Made by a program: the position numbers and the translations under genes. Under the pieces are notes generated by a model, which saw nothing but the letters and a program-made list of their open reading frames with translations, was not told where the DNA came from and searched no databases. DNA of 64,000 nt from Vulcanimicrobiota bacterium (GTDB lineage Bacteria > Vulcanimicrobiota > Vulcanimicrobiia > Eremiobacterales > Eremiobacteraceae). Each line of letters opens with the position of its first letter. The first letter of the stretch is position 1. Shown piece after piece: positions 41,743 to 50,695 of this stretch. The DNA is taken from NCBI GenBank assembly GCA_013290125.1, contig JABCYQ010000001.1, forward strand, positions 62,001-126,000, read 5' to 3'.

Positions 41743-42519
41743 ATGGCTGCGACCAAGAAGTATAAAGCCGGAGAGATTTGCTGGACGGATATGGGAACGA
41801 CGAACACCGCCGGCGCGAAGAAATTTTACAAGGGTCTGCTAGGTTGGAAATTGACCGACAATCCGATGCCGACGGGCGGGAAATACACGCTTGCGACCGT
41901 TGGCGGCAAAGATGTGTGCGGATTTTATCCCATGTCGGATGAGCAGAAGAAAATGAAGGCTCCGCCGATGTGGGTGCCTTACGTCAGCGTCAAAAACCTC
42001 ACCGCGACCATCAAAAAGGCGAAAGCGGCAGGCGGCACAGTCGTCTCCCCTCCGATGGCGATGGGTCACTTGGGACGCATGGCCGTCCTCCTGGATCCGA
42101 CTGGCGCTGCGTTCGCATTGTGGCAGGCCGGAGATACTCAAGGGGCCGGAATCGAGGGCAAACCAGGCACCGTCTGCTGGCAAGACCTGAACACCCCGAA
42201 GCCCGCGGTCTCCTCGAAGTTCTACTTGAAAACGTTCGGTTGGAAGACGACGACCATGGAAGCCGGAGGCATGAAGTACTCCATGTTCGTGCTCGGCAAG
42301 ATGCGTGAGTGCGGCATGTGGCCGACTCCGATCAAAAAGCTTCCACCGTCTTGGATCACGTACTTCCAAGTGGCCGACTGCGCGAAGAGCGTCGCAAAAG
42401 CGAAACGTCTCGGCGGCAAAGTCGTCATGGCAACCACGCATGTTCCAGAAATGCTCAAGTTCGCCGTATTAAGGGATCCCCAGGGCGCGGTCTTCGGGGT
42501 GTTGGAACCCCAAATGTAG
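41743..42519 (+). CDS. Two-domain VOC (glyoxalase/bleomycin resistance-like) protein
   Basis: A 258-residue protein with two vicinal-oxygen-chelate modules in tandem: residues about 8-127 (from AGEICWTDMGTTNTAGAKKFY) and about 137-257 (from GTVCWQDLNTPKPAVSSKFY). Each ends with a DPTGAAFALWQ- or DPQGAVFGVLEP-type strand. This resembles hydroxylase/dioxygenase-fold VOC proteins of actinobacteria. Substrate is unknown. It is unusually Lys-rich compared with its neighbours. SD AAAGGAG lies 8-9 bases before the ATG. Confidence 0.87.
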   Translation: MAATKKYKAGEICWTDMGTTNTAGAKKFYKGLLGWKLTDNPMPTGGKYTLATVGGKDVCGFYPMSDEQKKMKAPPMWVPYVSVKNLTATIKKAKAAGGTVVSPPMAMGHLGRMAVLLDPTGAAFALWQAGDTQGAGIEGKPGTVCWQDLNTPKPAVSSKFYLKTFGWKTTTMEAGGMKYSMFVLGKMRECGMWPTPIKKLPPSWITYFQVADCAKSVAKAKRLGGKVVMATTHVPEMLKFAVLRDPQGAVFGVLEPQM

Positions 42520-42527
42520 ATCATCGG

Positions 42528-42561
42528 AGCGGCGCGCGGGGCTTGGCCTCCGCGCGTCGCT
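42528..42561. terminator. Bidirectional hairpin between VOC and cupin genes
   Basis: A 12-bp stem AGCGGCGCGCGG/CCGCGCGTCGCT (42528-42539 with 42550-42561) with one G/T wobble, extended inward by GGC/GCC. It lies between two convergent genes and probably ends both transcripts, although T-runs are short. Confidence 0.6.
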
Positions 42562-42572
42562 ATCCGTTTCGA

Positions 42573-42977
42573 CTAGTTGGATGTCGCCTGATACTGCGCT
42601 TCGCTGACATGCTCCATCCAGTCGGCGGCTTTTCCGTCGAGTTTCTCCTGGATCGCGATATGCGTCAGCGCGGTGTTGGGAGCGGCACCATGCCAGTGCT
42701 TCTCGCCGGGCCCTATCACCACGACGTCGCCCGGACGGATCTCCTCGATGGGCCCGCCCCAACGCTGCGCGCGGCCGCAGCCGCTCACCACGACGAGCGT
42801 CTGACCTAGCGGATGATTGTGCCACGCTGTCCGAGCGCCCGGCTCGAACGTGACGCTTGCGCCGACCACGCGTGCCGGTTCGGTTCGGTCGAAGAGGGGA
42901 TCGATGCGGACCGTGCCCGTGAAGTACTCCGCCGGTCCCTTTGTTGAAGGCTGCGAGCCAACCCGATTGATGTCCAT
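42573..42977 (-). CDS. Cupin-domain protein
   Basis: A 134-residue single-domain cupin. The first cupin motif is seen as [19 protein letters not shown] (about 50-68) with metal-type His, and the second as [20 protein letters not shown] (about 81-100). It resembles the carboxymuconolactone-linked or YhhW-like small cupins that bind a metal, but the substrate is unknown. No signal peptide. A RelE-like toxin fragment ends 18 bp upstream on the same strand. Confidence 0.87.
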   Translation of the reverse strand: MDINRVGSQPSTKGPAEYFTGTVRIDPLFDRTEPARVVGASVTFEPGARTAWHNHPLGQTLVVVSGCGRAQRWGGPIEEIRPGDVVVIGPGEKHWHGAAPNTALTHIAIQEKLDGKAADWMEHVSEAQYQATSN

Positions 42978-42995
42978 AGTCTGCCTTTCGAGCTT

Positions 42996-43169
42996 TCAGT
43001 GCCGGTAAACTTCGCGCCGATGGCCGATTCTCAACACGAGCACTAATAGTACGGCGTCGCGAATCTCATATATCACGCGATAGTCGCCGACGCGCAGACG
43101 CATAGCACCGTTACCCACAGCGATATGTGCTTGAATTAAACCGTTCGTGCTGGTCGTCGACGGGAGCGC
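42996..43169 (-). pseudogene. RelE/ParE-family toxin remnant (C-terminal part)
   Basis: The minus strand encodes [15 protein letters not shown] then a hydrophobic strand and [11 protein letters not shown] before a stop, the C-terminal half of a RelE/ParE toxin. Upstream, the frame continues only 22 more codons (unlike RelE) before a TGA at 43172-43170, and no ordinary start is available. The recognisable part is about 35 codons from the ATG at 43103. No antitoxin gene is adjacent. The product would lack the N-terminal helices, so it is most likely a decayed module. Confidence 0.65.
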
Positions 43170-43217
43170 TCAAGAGAAGTATAAGGAATCCGCGATAAGT
43201 CCCGCTAAACCGGGGCG

Positions 43218-43985
43218 ATGAAACCTTCTCTAGGGCGATACATTTATGGAGCCGCGGCGATCGGTTTTGGCATCTGCGCACTTGTGTGGCATGACATAAG
43301 CAACTGGCTGCAGCTTAAGGCTCTTGCAGGCGTTTCTCACAGCGCGATCCTCACCTCCATCGTGGCTGCCATCGAAATCCTCGGAGGCGCGGCGGTTTTG
43401 TGGCCCAGAACGGCCCGAGCCGGTGCCATAGTGCTAGGTGCACTGTACCTCATCTTCGCCTTGCTGACGCTACCATTTATCGTCAAGCAGCCGCTCGTCT
43501 ACAATAGTTATGGCAACTTCTTCGAGGAGTTCTCATTCTTCGCGGGGGCCATGCTCCTCTACGCGACTACCGGTCCGCTCGCCGCAACTCGTGGTGCGAG
43601 GCTGGGGCAGTTCGGATACTACTCGTTTGGCCTGTGCGTTCTCTCGTTCGGATTGGAACAGCTTTTCTATCTCGATCCAACAGCGAGTCTTGTTCCGAAA
43701 TGGATTCCGCCCGGACAGATGTTCTGGGCTATCACGACCACTGCTGCATTCATTCTCGCCGCCATCGCTCTGATCACCGGGTTGATGGCCCGGCTCGCGG
43801 CTCAATTGACCACAGCGATGCTCGTAGGCTTCGGGCTGCTGGTATGGCTGCCGGCGCTCTATGCCGATCCCCATCAATTCTTTAGCTGGACAGAGACTGC
43901 CGAGACTCTGGGGATCGCTGGGTCTGCATGGATCGTCGCTGAGTATCTCGGCAAACGCAGCGCAACCGAACCCTCATCCGTGTAG
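43218..43985 (+). CDS. DoxX-like membrane protein
   Basis: A 255-residue membrane protein with about seven hydrophobic segments. It resembles the DoxX/DoxD family: short four-helix units containing GAAVLWPRTARAGAIVLGALYL and GALYLIFALLTLP. The length suggests two DoxX-type units. Function of the family is loosely tied to quinone and sulfur metabolism or to membrane stress, with no certain activity here. Its end overlaps the convergent comEC stop by 12 bases. Confidence 0.75.
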   Translation: MKPSLGRYIYGAAAIGFGICALVWHDISNWLQLKALAGVSHSAILTSIVAAIEILGGAAVLWPRTARAGAIVLGALYLIFALLTLPFIVKQPLVYNSYGNFFEEFSFFAGAMLLYATTGPLAATRGARLGQFGYYSFGLCVLSFGLEQLFYLDPTASLVPKWIPPGQMFWAITTTAAFILAAIALITGLMARLAAQLTTAMLVGFGLLVWLPALYADPHQFFSWTETAETLGIAGSAWIVAEYLGKRSATEPSSV

Positions 43986-46424
43986 TGCTAACTTCGTCGT
44001 GATTTCAGCACCACCGGCTTCGACGGTGATGCCGCCGTCCAAGTCGGTCCGATAGACGATCGCCCCAGCGGCCCGTAGCGCAGCCAGCGTGCGAGGGCTC
44101 GGGTGGCCGAAGACGTTGTGCAATCCGCACGAGATGATGGCGATCTTCGGGCGCACAGCCGCGAGAAAGGCGGGCGTGGAAGAGTACGCGCTGCCATGAT
44201 GGCCTACTTTGAGGATGTCGGCGCTCAGGTCGGCTTCGCCGTGCGATAGCAAACGCGCCTCGGCCTCCGATTGCGCATCGCCGGTCATCAATATGGATGT
44301 ACGACCGAACTCCACGCGCAGTACGACGGAGTTGTTGTTGATGTCCGAGGCTGTTCCGGTCAACAGCGGCAGTTCGGGCCCGAGCACTCGCACATGAGTG
44401 GTGGGGCCAAGATTGAACGCGACACCCCGCACCGCGCGCCGCCACGGAATGTGGCGTTCGCGCGTCACGGCAAGAGCGCGGCGATAGGCCTGACCACCGT
44501 AGAGCTGCGCTGAATCGTAGACGGCGCCGACGCGTTCTCTCGCTAATATCACCGGAAGTCCTCCGGCGTGATCGCCGTGCGGATGCGTGAGCACGACGAC
44601 GTCGAGGTGCGTGATCCAATGCCGCAGCAGAAACGGCATGACGGTCTTCGTGGCGATCACGTCGCCGATCGGCTGCGCGACGATCTGACCGGAAACGCCC
44701 GCGCGCTCGAGTTTGCCGCCGCCGTCCACCAGCATCGCATGCATGCCAGGTGCGCGCACGAGCAGACAATCCGCTTGTCCGACGTCGATCGCGTCGAGAT
44801 GCATCCGAGGATCGAGTGCGGCCGCAAACCCCGGCGCACAATAGACGATAGCGAGGACAGCTCCTGCGGCGATCGCCCCGCAGACGAGACGCCGTTTTTC
44901 GATCCCGAACTTCACTGCGAGCGCAAACGCCGCAAGTGCTATCCAATAGAGCACGAGAAATGTCTGGCTCGGGGGCGGCACATCCACGTGCGCGCCAGGC
45001 AGCGATGAAGTGCGATCGACGATCGCCGTCACCGCGGACACGCCCCACCAGGCTAGATTGGCAAACGGCGTGCTTGCCCACGGCGCGACCAGCGCCAGTG
45101 CGACGAATGTTGCGCCGCACGCCATGATGACGCCGATGATCGGAACGACGAGCAGGTTCGCGACCACAGCGTACGGCGTGAAGACGTTGAAGTAGAGCGC
45201 TTGCAAGGGCCAGAGCGCGATCTGTACCACGAGACTCGTGCGCGCCAATTCGCAAACGTGGCGTTCGATGCCCGATTCCGCGCGCATGCCGAGACGTTCA
45301 AGCGCTGGACTCAGAAGCGCGATGCCGGCGACGCACGCGAACGAAAGCGAGAACGAAGGCGAGAGCACGGCGAGCGGTTGCGGCAATGCCACCGCAAACG
45401 CGGCGGCCGCGAGAACGGGCGACGGCGATCTCCCGCGACCGCTCTCGTACGCGGCGATGCCCGCTGTGAGCATCGCGGCGGCTCGGATCGTGGGCAAATG
45501 CAGACCGGCAAGCGCGGCGTAGGACCACGCGGCGCAGATGACTAGCGCCATGCGCGCGACGCGCGGCAGCGGCACCGTCGCCAACAGTCGCATGAGCAGT
45601 GCCGTCATGATGCCGAGGTGCAGACCCGCCGTGGTCAAGACGTGAACGGTTCCGGTATCGGAGAATTCTTGGCGTAGCGCTGCGGGAAGATCGCTGCGAT
45701 CGCCCCAGAGCACGCCTTCGAGCACCGTCGCGTCGAGCGCGGGCAGGCGCCCCTCGATCGCGTCTGCAAATCGCGCGCGCAGCCGGGCTAGCCACGCCTC
45801 GACTCCGGATGCCGGGCCTTCGAGGCGTAGATCGCGCGCCGCCGGTACAGCGACGACGAGCTCCACACCCTGCTCTGCGAGCACGTCGCGCTGGGCCGGC
45901 TCGCCGTCGTTGCGCGGGCCGCCGGGGAGCTCGACGCGCCCCTTCACGATCATGGAGCGACCCGCGATCGCTGATCCGTTTTGCAGCGACGGGGCTTCAA
46001 GCAGCGCCACGCGCCCGACGAGGGAATCCGCGGGCGCGCCGCGCGGCGCATCGATAGATTTGATCCGGATCCTGAATGAAACGCCTGATGATGTGGGCTT
46101 TGGCCGCTCTAACGCTACGGCTTCGACAGCGACGTGTCGCTCCTGAAGTGCTGCAAATGGCGGATGCAAGCGCGCCCAGCCGGCGCGCGCGCCGAGGCAG
46201 AAGCCCGCGACGCCTGCTATAGCGACGATGATGGTGAGTTCGACGGCCGCGCGCTTCACCGCATCCGTGCGTCGCACAACCGCTGCCGACGAAAGCAGTG
46301 CGACGAAACAGAACGCCGCCGGCCAACCGAGCGAGTATGCACTCGCGATCACGCCAATCGCATAAGCCGCGAACGCAAAAGCGAGCGCGTGTCCGAGTCG
46401 CGCGTCGAGGATCCAGCGTGCCAT
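43974..46424 (-). CDS. comEC: ComEC/Rec2-family DNA-uptake channel
   Basis: An 816-residue membrane protein that passes incoming single-stranded DNA through the inner membrane during natural transformation. The N-terminal helices are followed by a DUF4131-like extracytoplasmic region (about 95-200), the Competence domain (about 235-500, with VHVLTTAGLHLGIM), and a C-terminal metallo-beta-lactamase-like domain with HPHGDHAGG (about 614-622) and HHGS near residue 740. All elements of a complete ComEC are seen. The matching comEA is at 53243. Confidence 0.93.
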   Translation of the reverse strand: MARWILDARLGHALAFAFAAYAIGVIASAYSLGWPAAFCFVALLSSAAVVRRTDAVKRAAVELTIIVAIAGVAGFCLGARAGWARLHPPFAALQERHVAVEAVALERPKPTSSGVSFRIRIKSIDAPRGAPADSLVGRVALLEAPSLQNGSAIAGRSMIVKGRVELPGGPRNDGEPAQRDVLAEQGVELVVAVPAARDLRLEGPASGVEAWLARLRARFADAIEGRLPALDATVLEGVLWGDRSDLPAALRQEFSDTGTVHVLTTAGLHLGIMTALLMRLLATVPLPRVARMALVICAAWSYAALAGLHLPTIRAAAMLTAGIAAYESGRGRSPSPVLAAAAFAVALPQPLAVLSPSFSLSFACVAGIALLSPALERLGMRAESGIERHVCELARTSLVVQIALWPLQALYFNVFTPYAVVANLLVVPIIGVIMACGATFVALALVAPWASTPFANLAWWGVSAVTAIVDRTSSLPGAHVDVPPPSQTFLVLYWIALAAFALAVKFGIEKRRLVCGAIAAGAVLAIVYCAPGFAAALDPRMHLDAIDVGQADCLLVRAPGMHAMLVDGGGKLERAGVSGQIVAQPIGDVIATKTVMPFLLRHWITHLDVVVLTHPHGDHAGGLPVILARERVGAVYDSAQLYGGQAYRRALAVTRERHIPWRRAVRGVAFNLGPTTHVRVLGPELPLLTGTASDINNNSVVLRVEFGRTSILMTGDAQSEAEARLLSHGEADLSADILKVGHHGSAYSSTPAFLAAVRPKIAIISCGLHNVFGHPSPRTLAALRAAGAIVYRTDLDGGITVEAGGAEITTKLALHG

Positions 46425-46551
46425 GCCGGCGCATCACGGCCGCCGGGATGTGCGTCCACTCACTCTTCGTGTCGTGCCTCGCGAGGAACGCTTGGAGCCG
46501 AGCGGGAAGAAGAAATTCCAATACTCACGTCAATCAAAGGAGACGCGCTGC

Positions 46552-46620
46552 TTGGACACCCTGGTCATCGTCCTCTTGGTGCTGATCTTGCTGGCTGTCA
46601 CGGGGCATCTGCACCTCTAG
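46552..46620 (+). CDS. Very small hydrophobic peptide
   Basis: A 22-codon frame starting with TTG, encoding a near-continuous hydrophobic helix (DTLVIVLLVLILLAVTGHL). An AAAGGAG lies 9 bases upstream at 46536-46542, good evidence of translation. It resembles short DUF3309-type membrane peptides in composition. It sits between the comEC start and the epimerase gene. Reality as a gene is moderately supported; function is unknown. Confidence 0.45.
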   Translation: MDTLVIVLLVLILLAVTGHLHL

Positions 46621-46691
46621 ATCGAGCGCTCTAACCCTCAACCTCCACATCCGGCCGCACGCACGCGGCGGCTCGTCGAATTAGGTATCGC

Positions 46692-47615
46692 ATGCGCGTT
46701 CTCGTCACCGGCGGTGCTGGCTTCATCGGTTCGCACCTTGTCGACGCGTTGGTAGCGGCCGGCCACGAAACCGCGATCGTCGACAATTTCTGGGAGCGCG
46801 GCGGCGGCCGGCGCGCCAATGTGAATCCACAATCCACGCTCTATCGCTGTGACATTCGAGATCAGGAACTCGACCGCGTCTTCGCGGAATTCAAGCCGGA
46901 AGCGGTCTCGCATCATGCCGCCCAGCACAGCGTCGCTATCTCGACCGAAGATCCGCAATTCGACGCGGACGTCAACGTGAAGGGCCTGATCAACGTCTTG
47001 CGACTCGCCGCGAGATACGGCACGCGGAAGATCACGTTCGCGTCCTCAGCCGCCACGTACGGAACTCCGCAGTACCTGCCGATCGACGAAAAACATCCCC
47101 AGCTGCCCGAGTCACCGTACGGCATCACCAAAATGGTCGCCGAACATTATCTGCGCTACTTCCGCGCGGCGAAAGGCCTGGAGTACACCGCCCTGCGCTA
47201 CGGAAACGTCTACGGACCCCGCCAGGATCCGAACGGGGAAGCCGGCGTCATCGCGATCTTCGCGGGTCGCATCATCGCGGGCGAACCGATCCGCGTCGAT
47301 TGGGATGGCGAGCAGCAAAAGGATTTCGTCTACGTCGGCGACGTGGCGCGTGCCGGCTTGATGGCGCTCGACAGAGGTAACGGCACGTGTTTGAACGTCG
47401 GCACCGGAGTTGGCACGTCGGTCAACGCGCTGCATAGCGCTATCGCGGCGGCGGTCGGGCGCGACGTCGAAGTCGTGCACGCCCCGAAAAGAGCCGGCGA
47501 CGTGCGGACGTGCGTCTTCGCGGTCGAAGCGGCCAACCGCGAACTCGGATGGGAACCGCTGACGTCGCTTTCGTCAGGGATCAATGCGACGGTGGAACAC
47601 TTCCGCTCGACCTAG
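46692..47615 (+). CDS. NAD-dependent sugar-nucleotide epimerase (GalE-like, extended SDR)
   Basis: A 307-residue extended SDR. The NAD-binding loop is TGGAGFIGSH (6-15). The catalytic triad is in ASSAATYG (118-125, Ser/Thr) and YGITK (Y143 and K147). VDWDGEQQKDFVYVGDVA marks the UDP-glucose 4-epimerase group. It would supply UDP-galactose or a related sugar for envelope glycans. The substrate (glucose, N-acetylglucosamine or uronic form) cannot be read with certainty. No glycan cluster is adjacent. Confidence 0.9.
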   Translation: MRVLVTGGAGFIGSHLVDALVAAGHETAIVDNFWERGGGRRANVNPQSTLYRCDIRDQELDRVFAEFKPEAVSHHAAQHSVAISTEDPQFDADVNVKGLINVLRLAARYGTRKITFASSAATYGTPQYLPIDEKHPQLPESPYGITKMVAEHYLRYFRAAKGLEYTALRYGNVYGPRQDPNGEAGVIAIFAGRIIAGEPIRVDWDGEQQKDFVYVGDVARAGLMALDRGNGTCLNVGTGVGTSVNALHSAIAAAVGRDVEVVHAPKRAGDVRTCVFAVEAANRELGWEPLTSLSSGINATVEHFRST

Positions 47616-47796
47616 CTCACGGCGCTTGTTCAAACTCGGTGATGTGGTGGGGTTTCCGCCCATACCGCTCTTGCTCGGAATGCTCTAGTATTGACCGCGG
47701 GTCACCCAGATCGTGGCCATGTTTCGATTTGGGCTGGCGAAAGACGGCCTTAGCCTTTGGCCGAGAAGCGACTCACGGCCGAGGGCAAGGCTCGAC

Positions 47797-47828
47797 GGCC
47801 GGCCCGCGGCGACCACCGCGGGCCGGCC
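47797..47828. terminator. 13-bp GC-rich hairpin after the LuxR ATPase gene
   Basis: Perfect 13-bp stem GGCCGGCCCGCGG/CCGCGGGCCGGCC (47797-47809 with 47816-47828) and a six-base loop, 4 bp after the LuxR stop on the minus strand. It lacks a T-run in either direction, but is the strongest stem in the 216-bp gap between convergent genes. Confidence 0.55.
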
Positions 47829-47831
47829 GCA

Positions 47832-50615
47832 CTACGAGACGTCCGCGGACACCACGAGCGCAGCGAGCTTGGCACGCGAGTGCAGGTCGAGTTTTTCGAA
47901 TATAGAGGCGATATGTTTCTCGACCGTCTTCAGACGGATTTCAAGTCGCTTGGCGATATCGGCGTTGCGCAATCCGCGCGCGACTAGATCGGCGACTTCG
48001 CGTTCGCGCGCCGAGAGCTTGCTCAAGGCCGGCGCCGGCGCTGCAGACCGCAGGCGCCGCAGCATGCCGACCGCGCCGCACCGTTCGTAGATCGTCAGCG
48101 CCTCTTCGACCCGCTGCGCGTGCACGAGAGCCTCGGCCTCCAGCAGCGGCCAGCCGAGCGACGCGTACAGGTGCGCGGCGGTCTCGCCGTGCGCGGCTGC
48201 CGCAGAACCGTCAGCATTGCGAGCGGCGATCGTCGCCCGCACGAACGCCAGGTTTGCGCGCGAGGTCTCACCTTCCGATCGCGCTGACGTCTGTGCGATC
48301 GACTCGACGCCGGCGAGCTCGTCGAGCGGCAGATATCGCGCGGCGTTCAGCAGTACGTGCGTCGCCTCAGGCGATGAGTAAGACACGAGCGTTCGCAGCG
48401 AGGCCCGGAGATCGGTTTGGGCCTCGGCGGTTGTGCCATCGTTCGCGGCGATCGCGGCGTGCGCGCCGAGGATATAGACGCAGTCGGGATCTTCGAGGCG
48501 CTCGCGCGCGTCATGCAGGATCTTCGCATCGAAGCGTTTCCAAAGCGCGTCGTCCCCGAATGCGATGGCGAGATGTGCCGCGACTGCTCCGGCGATGCGC
48601 CGCGGTGGGAATACGTCCAGATTCGCTGCGACCTCTTCCACGCACGCGCTGGCTTCTGCAAGCCGGCCGCGCTGGTAGGCGTACGAAGCTCGGGTCGCAG
48701 TCGCGTATAGCCGATGCGCACGAAAACCCCATTCGCGCTCGACGCTGTCGGCGCGAGCCAGCGCGCGCTCGATGTGCTCGTTGGCACCCAAGAAAATGCC
48801 GGTGAGCGCGAGCGCGCTCTCGATGCTCACGAGAGCCTCCGGTGCGAGGTGCGGCAAGAGTTGATCAACCTGCTCGGCGTTTCGTTTCCACGCTTTCACA
48901 TCGTCGGCGTAGGTCGACCGCATCAGCCGGACGATGAGATAGTTCTGGCGCGCGGTGGGCGCGAGCGCGTCGGGGTCTGAGACCGCGTCGACGAGACGCT
49001 CCGCGGATTCGAAATCGCAGAATGCGCTCGCAAGGCGCGCCATCACGACGAGCAAGAAGTCGCGCGCGACCGGGCCTATATTCGCGCCGTGCGTCGCAAG
49101 AAATCGCTCTGCGTACTCGCGCGCGTTCTGGTCGCCGACGTTGTAGCGCTGGCCCGCGACGCTGGCGGCGAGCGTCGCCGCCGCGTCGTAGTCCCCCAAT
49201 TCGAGCCTGATCGCTACGGCCGACTCAAAGCTGTCGCGAGCCCGGTGATAATGACCTTGCAAGCGCTCGAGCGCGCCGATCCGCTCGAAGAGCCTTGCCC
49301 GGTCAGCCGGCGCGTCGGCTTTTTCGAGGGCGCGTTCGAAATAGATAAGCGCCTCTGGCAGCGCGCGCATGGAAAACGCGTTGTCGCCCGCGCGCTCATT
49401 ATAGCGGACGATCCGCTGAATATCGCCCGCCTCCCACGCGTGGTAAGCCAGTTCTTCGACATGGGCGCTTGGGTCGGTCTCTTCGAGCGTTTGCAATATG
49501 CGTTCGTGCAGGATGCGCGCTTCGAAGGCTGGCACGCCGTCGTATATCGTCTGACGTGTGAGCGCGTGGCGAAAGCGGCAGCTCAATCGGCCGGGACCTG
49601 AATCGATCAAAAGATTGTGGTCTCGGGCCTCGCGCAGTGCCGGCGCGATCGCGGCCGCGTCGCATTCCATGACGAGTGCCAGAACCTCCGGATCAAAACG
49701 TTGGCCGAGCACTGCAGCCCTGTCGAGCACGCTCCTCGTTGCCGACGTGAGTTCGGCGAGGCGATGCGAGATCGTCGACCGGATCGAAACCGGCAGCTGC
49801 GACGTTGAACGGCCCGCGATATCTCGCTCTATGAAATCCTTGACCAATTCCTCGACGAAAAACGGGTTGCCCTCGCTTCTTCGCTCGATGTCGCGTGCGA
49901 CCGTTTCGGGAATAGCGCGACGGCCATCGAGCGTTCCATCGATCATCGCGCGAACATCGCCGGGCCCGAACGGTTCGAGCGAGACTCGAATCGAGCTCGG
50001 CGCGCGGAGCAGCGGCGCCATCGAAGAGAGCAGCGCTGCGTTGCTCTCTATCTCATCGTTGCGGAACGTCGCGGCGACGAGCAACCGCATCTGCTCTTGG
50101 CGCTGGGCGACATAGCCGAGGAACTGCACCGTCGATTCATCCGACCAATGCACGTCTTCCACGGAGATGACGGTCGCGCGTTTGGAGCAGACGATGCGCA
50201 GGAATGCCAGGAGCGTCGCGAAGAGTTGATCCTTTTCGAGGACGACGTCGGCGTTGGTGGCGACGGAATCGCGCGGTAGACGATCAGGTATGACCTGTGC
50301 GAGCGCGTGCCAGATCTTGCGCGGCAGTTCGGCAACCGCGACGATTCCGATGAGCTCGCGCAGCAGTGCGCGCACCGGTCCTAGCGGCGCCTGAGCGCCA
50401 GGCAGGCACTCGGTTTTGACGATCGTGATCTCTCGGCGATTGCGGGCGTTGTCGAGGAACTCTGCCAAGAGCCGCGTTTTGCCGATGCCGGCTTCACCGG
50501 AAACCAATACGAAAGAGCCGGCGCTCTTGACGAGCGATTTCCGCGCTTCGTGGAGCGTCGCCAACTCGGTACGCCGCCCGATGAAGGCGCGGCACCGTAC
50601 TGGTCGACCGATCAT
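47832..50615 (-). CDS. Large LuxR-family ATP-binding regulator (LAL/MalT type)
   Basis: A 927-residue transcription regulator. An N-terminal STAND/AAA ATPase has Walker A GEAGIGKT (40-47) and Walker B VISVEDVHWSDE (about 153-164). It is followed by a long helical region, about residues 380-850, resembling TPR-like sensor repeats. A C-terminal LuxR HTH is at about 862-925 (LSAREREVADLVARGLRNADIAKRL and TVEKHIASIFEKL). Such LAL proteins activate transcription when bound to an inducer and ATP. The inducer and targets are unknown. It is flanked by housekeeping genes and has no obvious partner. Confidence 0.92.
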   Translation of the reverse strand: MIGRPVRCRAFIGRRTELATLHEARKSLVKSAGSFVLVSGEAGIGKTRLLAEFLDNARNRREITIVKTECLPGAQAPLGPVRALLRELIGIVAVAELPRKIWHALAQVIPDRLPRDSVATNADVVLEKDQLFATLLAFLRIVCSKRATVISVEDVHWSDESTVQFLGYVAQRQEQMRLLVAATFRNDEIESNAALLSSMAPLLRAPSSIRVSLEPFGPGDVRAMIDGTLDGRRAIPETVARDIERRSEGNPFFVEELVKDFIERDIAGRSTSQLPVSIRSTISHRLAELTSATRSVLDRAAVLGQRFDPEVLALVMECDAAAIAPALREARDHNLLIDSGPGRLSCRFRHALTRQTIYDGVPAFEARILHERILQTLEETDPSAHVEELAYHAWEAGDIQRIVRYNERAGDNAFSMRALPEALIYFERALEKADAPADRARLFERIGALERLQGHYHRARDSFESAVAIRLELGDYDAAATLAASVAGQRYNVGDQNAREYAERFLATHGANIGPVARDFLLVVMARLASAFCDFESAERLVDAVSDPDALAPTARQNYLIVRLMRSTYADDVKAWKRNAEQVDQLLPHLAPEALVSIESALALTGIFLGANEHIERALARADSVEREWGFRAHRLYATATRASYAYQRGRLAEASACVEEVAANLDVFPPRRIAGAVAAHLAIAFGDDALWKRFDAKILHDARERLEDPDCVYILGAHAAIAANDGTTAEAQTDLRASLRTLVSYSSPEATHVLLNAARYLPLDELAGVESIAQTSARSEGETSRANLAFVRATIAARNADGSAAAAHGETAAHLYASLGWPLLEAEALVHAQRVEEALTIYERCGAVGMLRRLRSAAPAPALSKLSAREREVADLVARGLRNADIAKRLEIRLKTVEKHIASIFEKLDLHSRAKLAALVVSADVS

Positions 50616-50695
50616 CGTACGCTGAATCGTTCGAACGGGGCGCAGCCCTCACCCCCAAACGGCGTCCCTCGGGGTAGGGTTTTTACCGATGCCCG

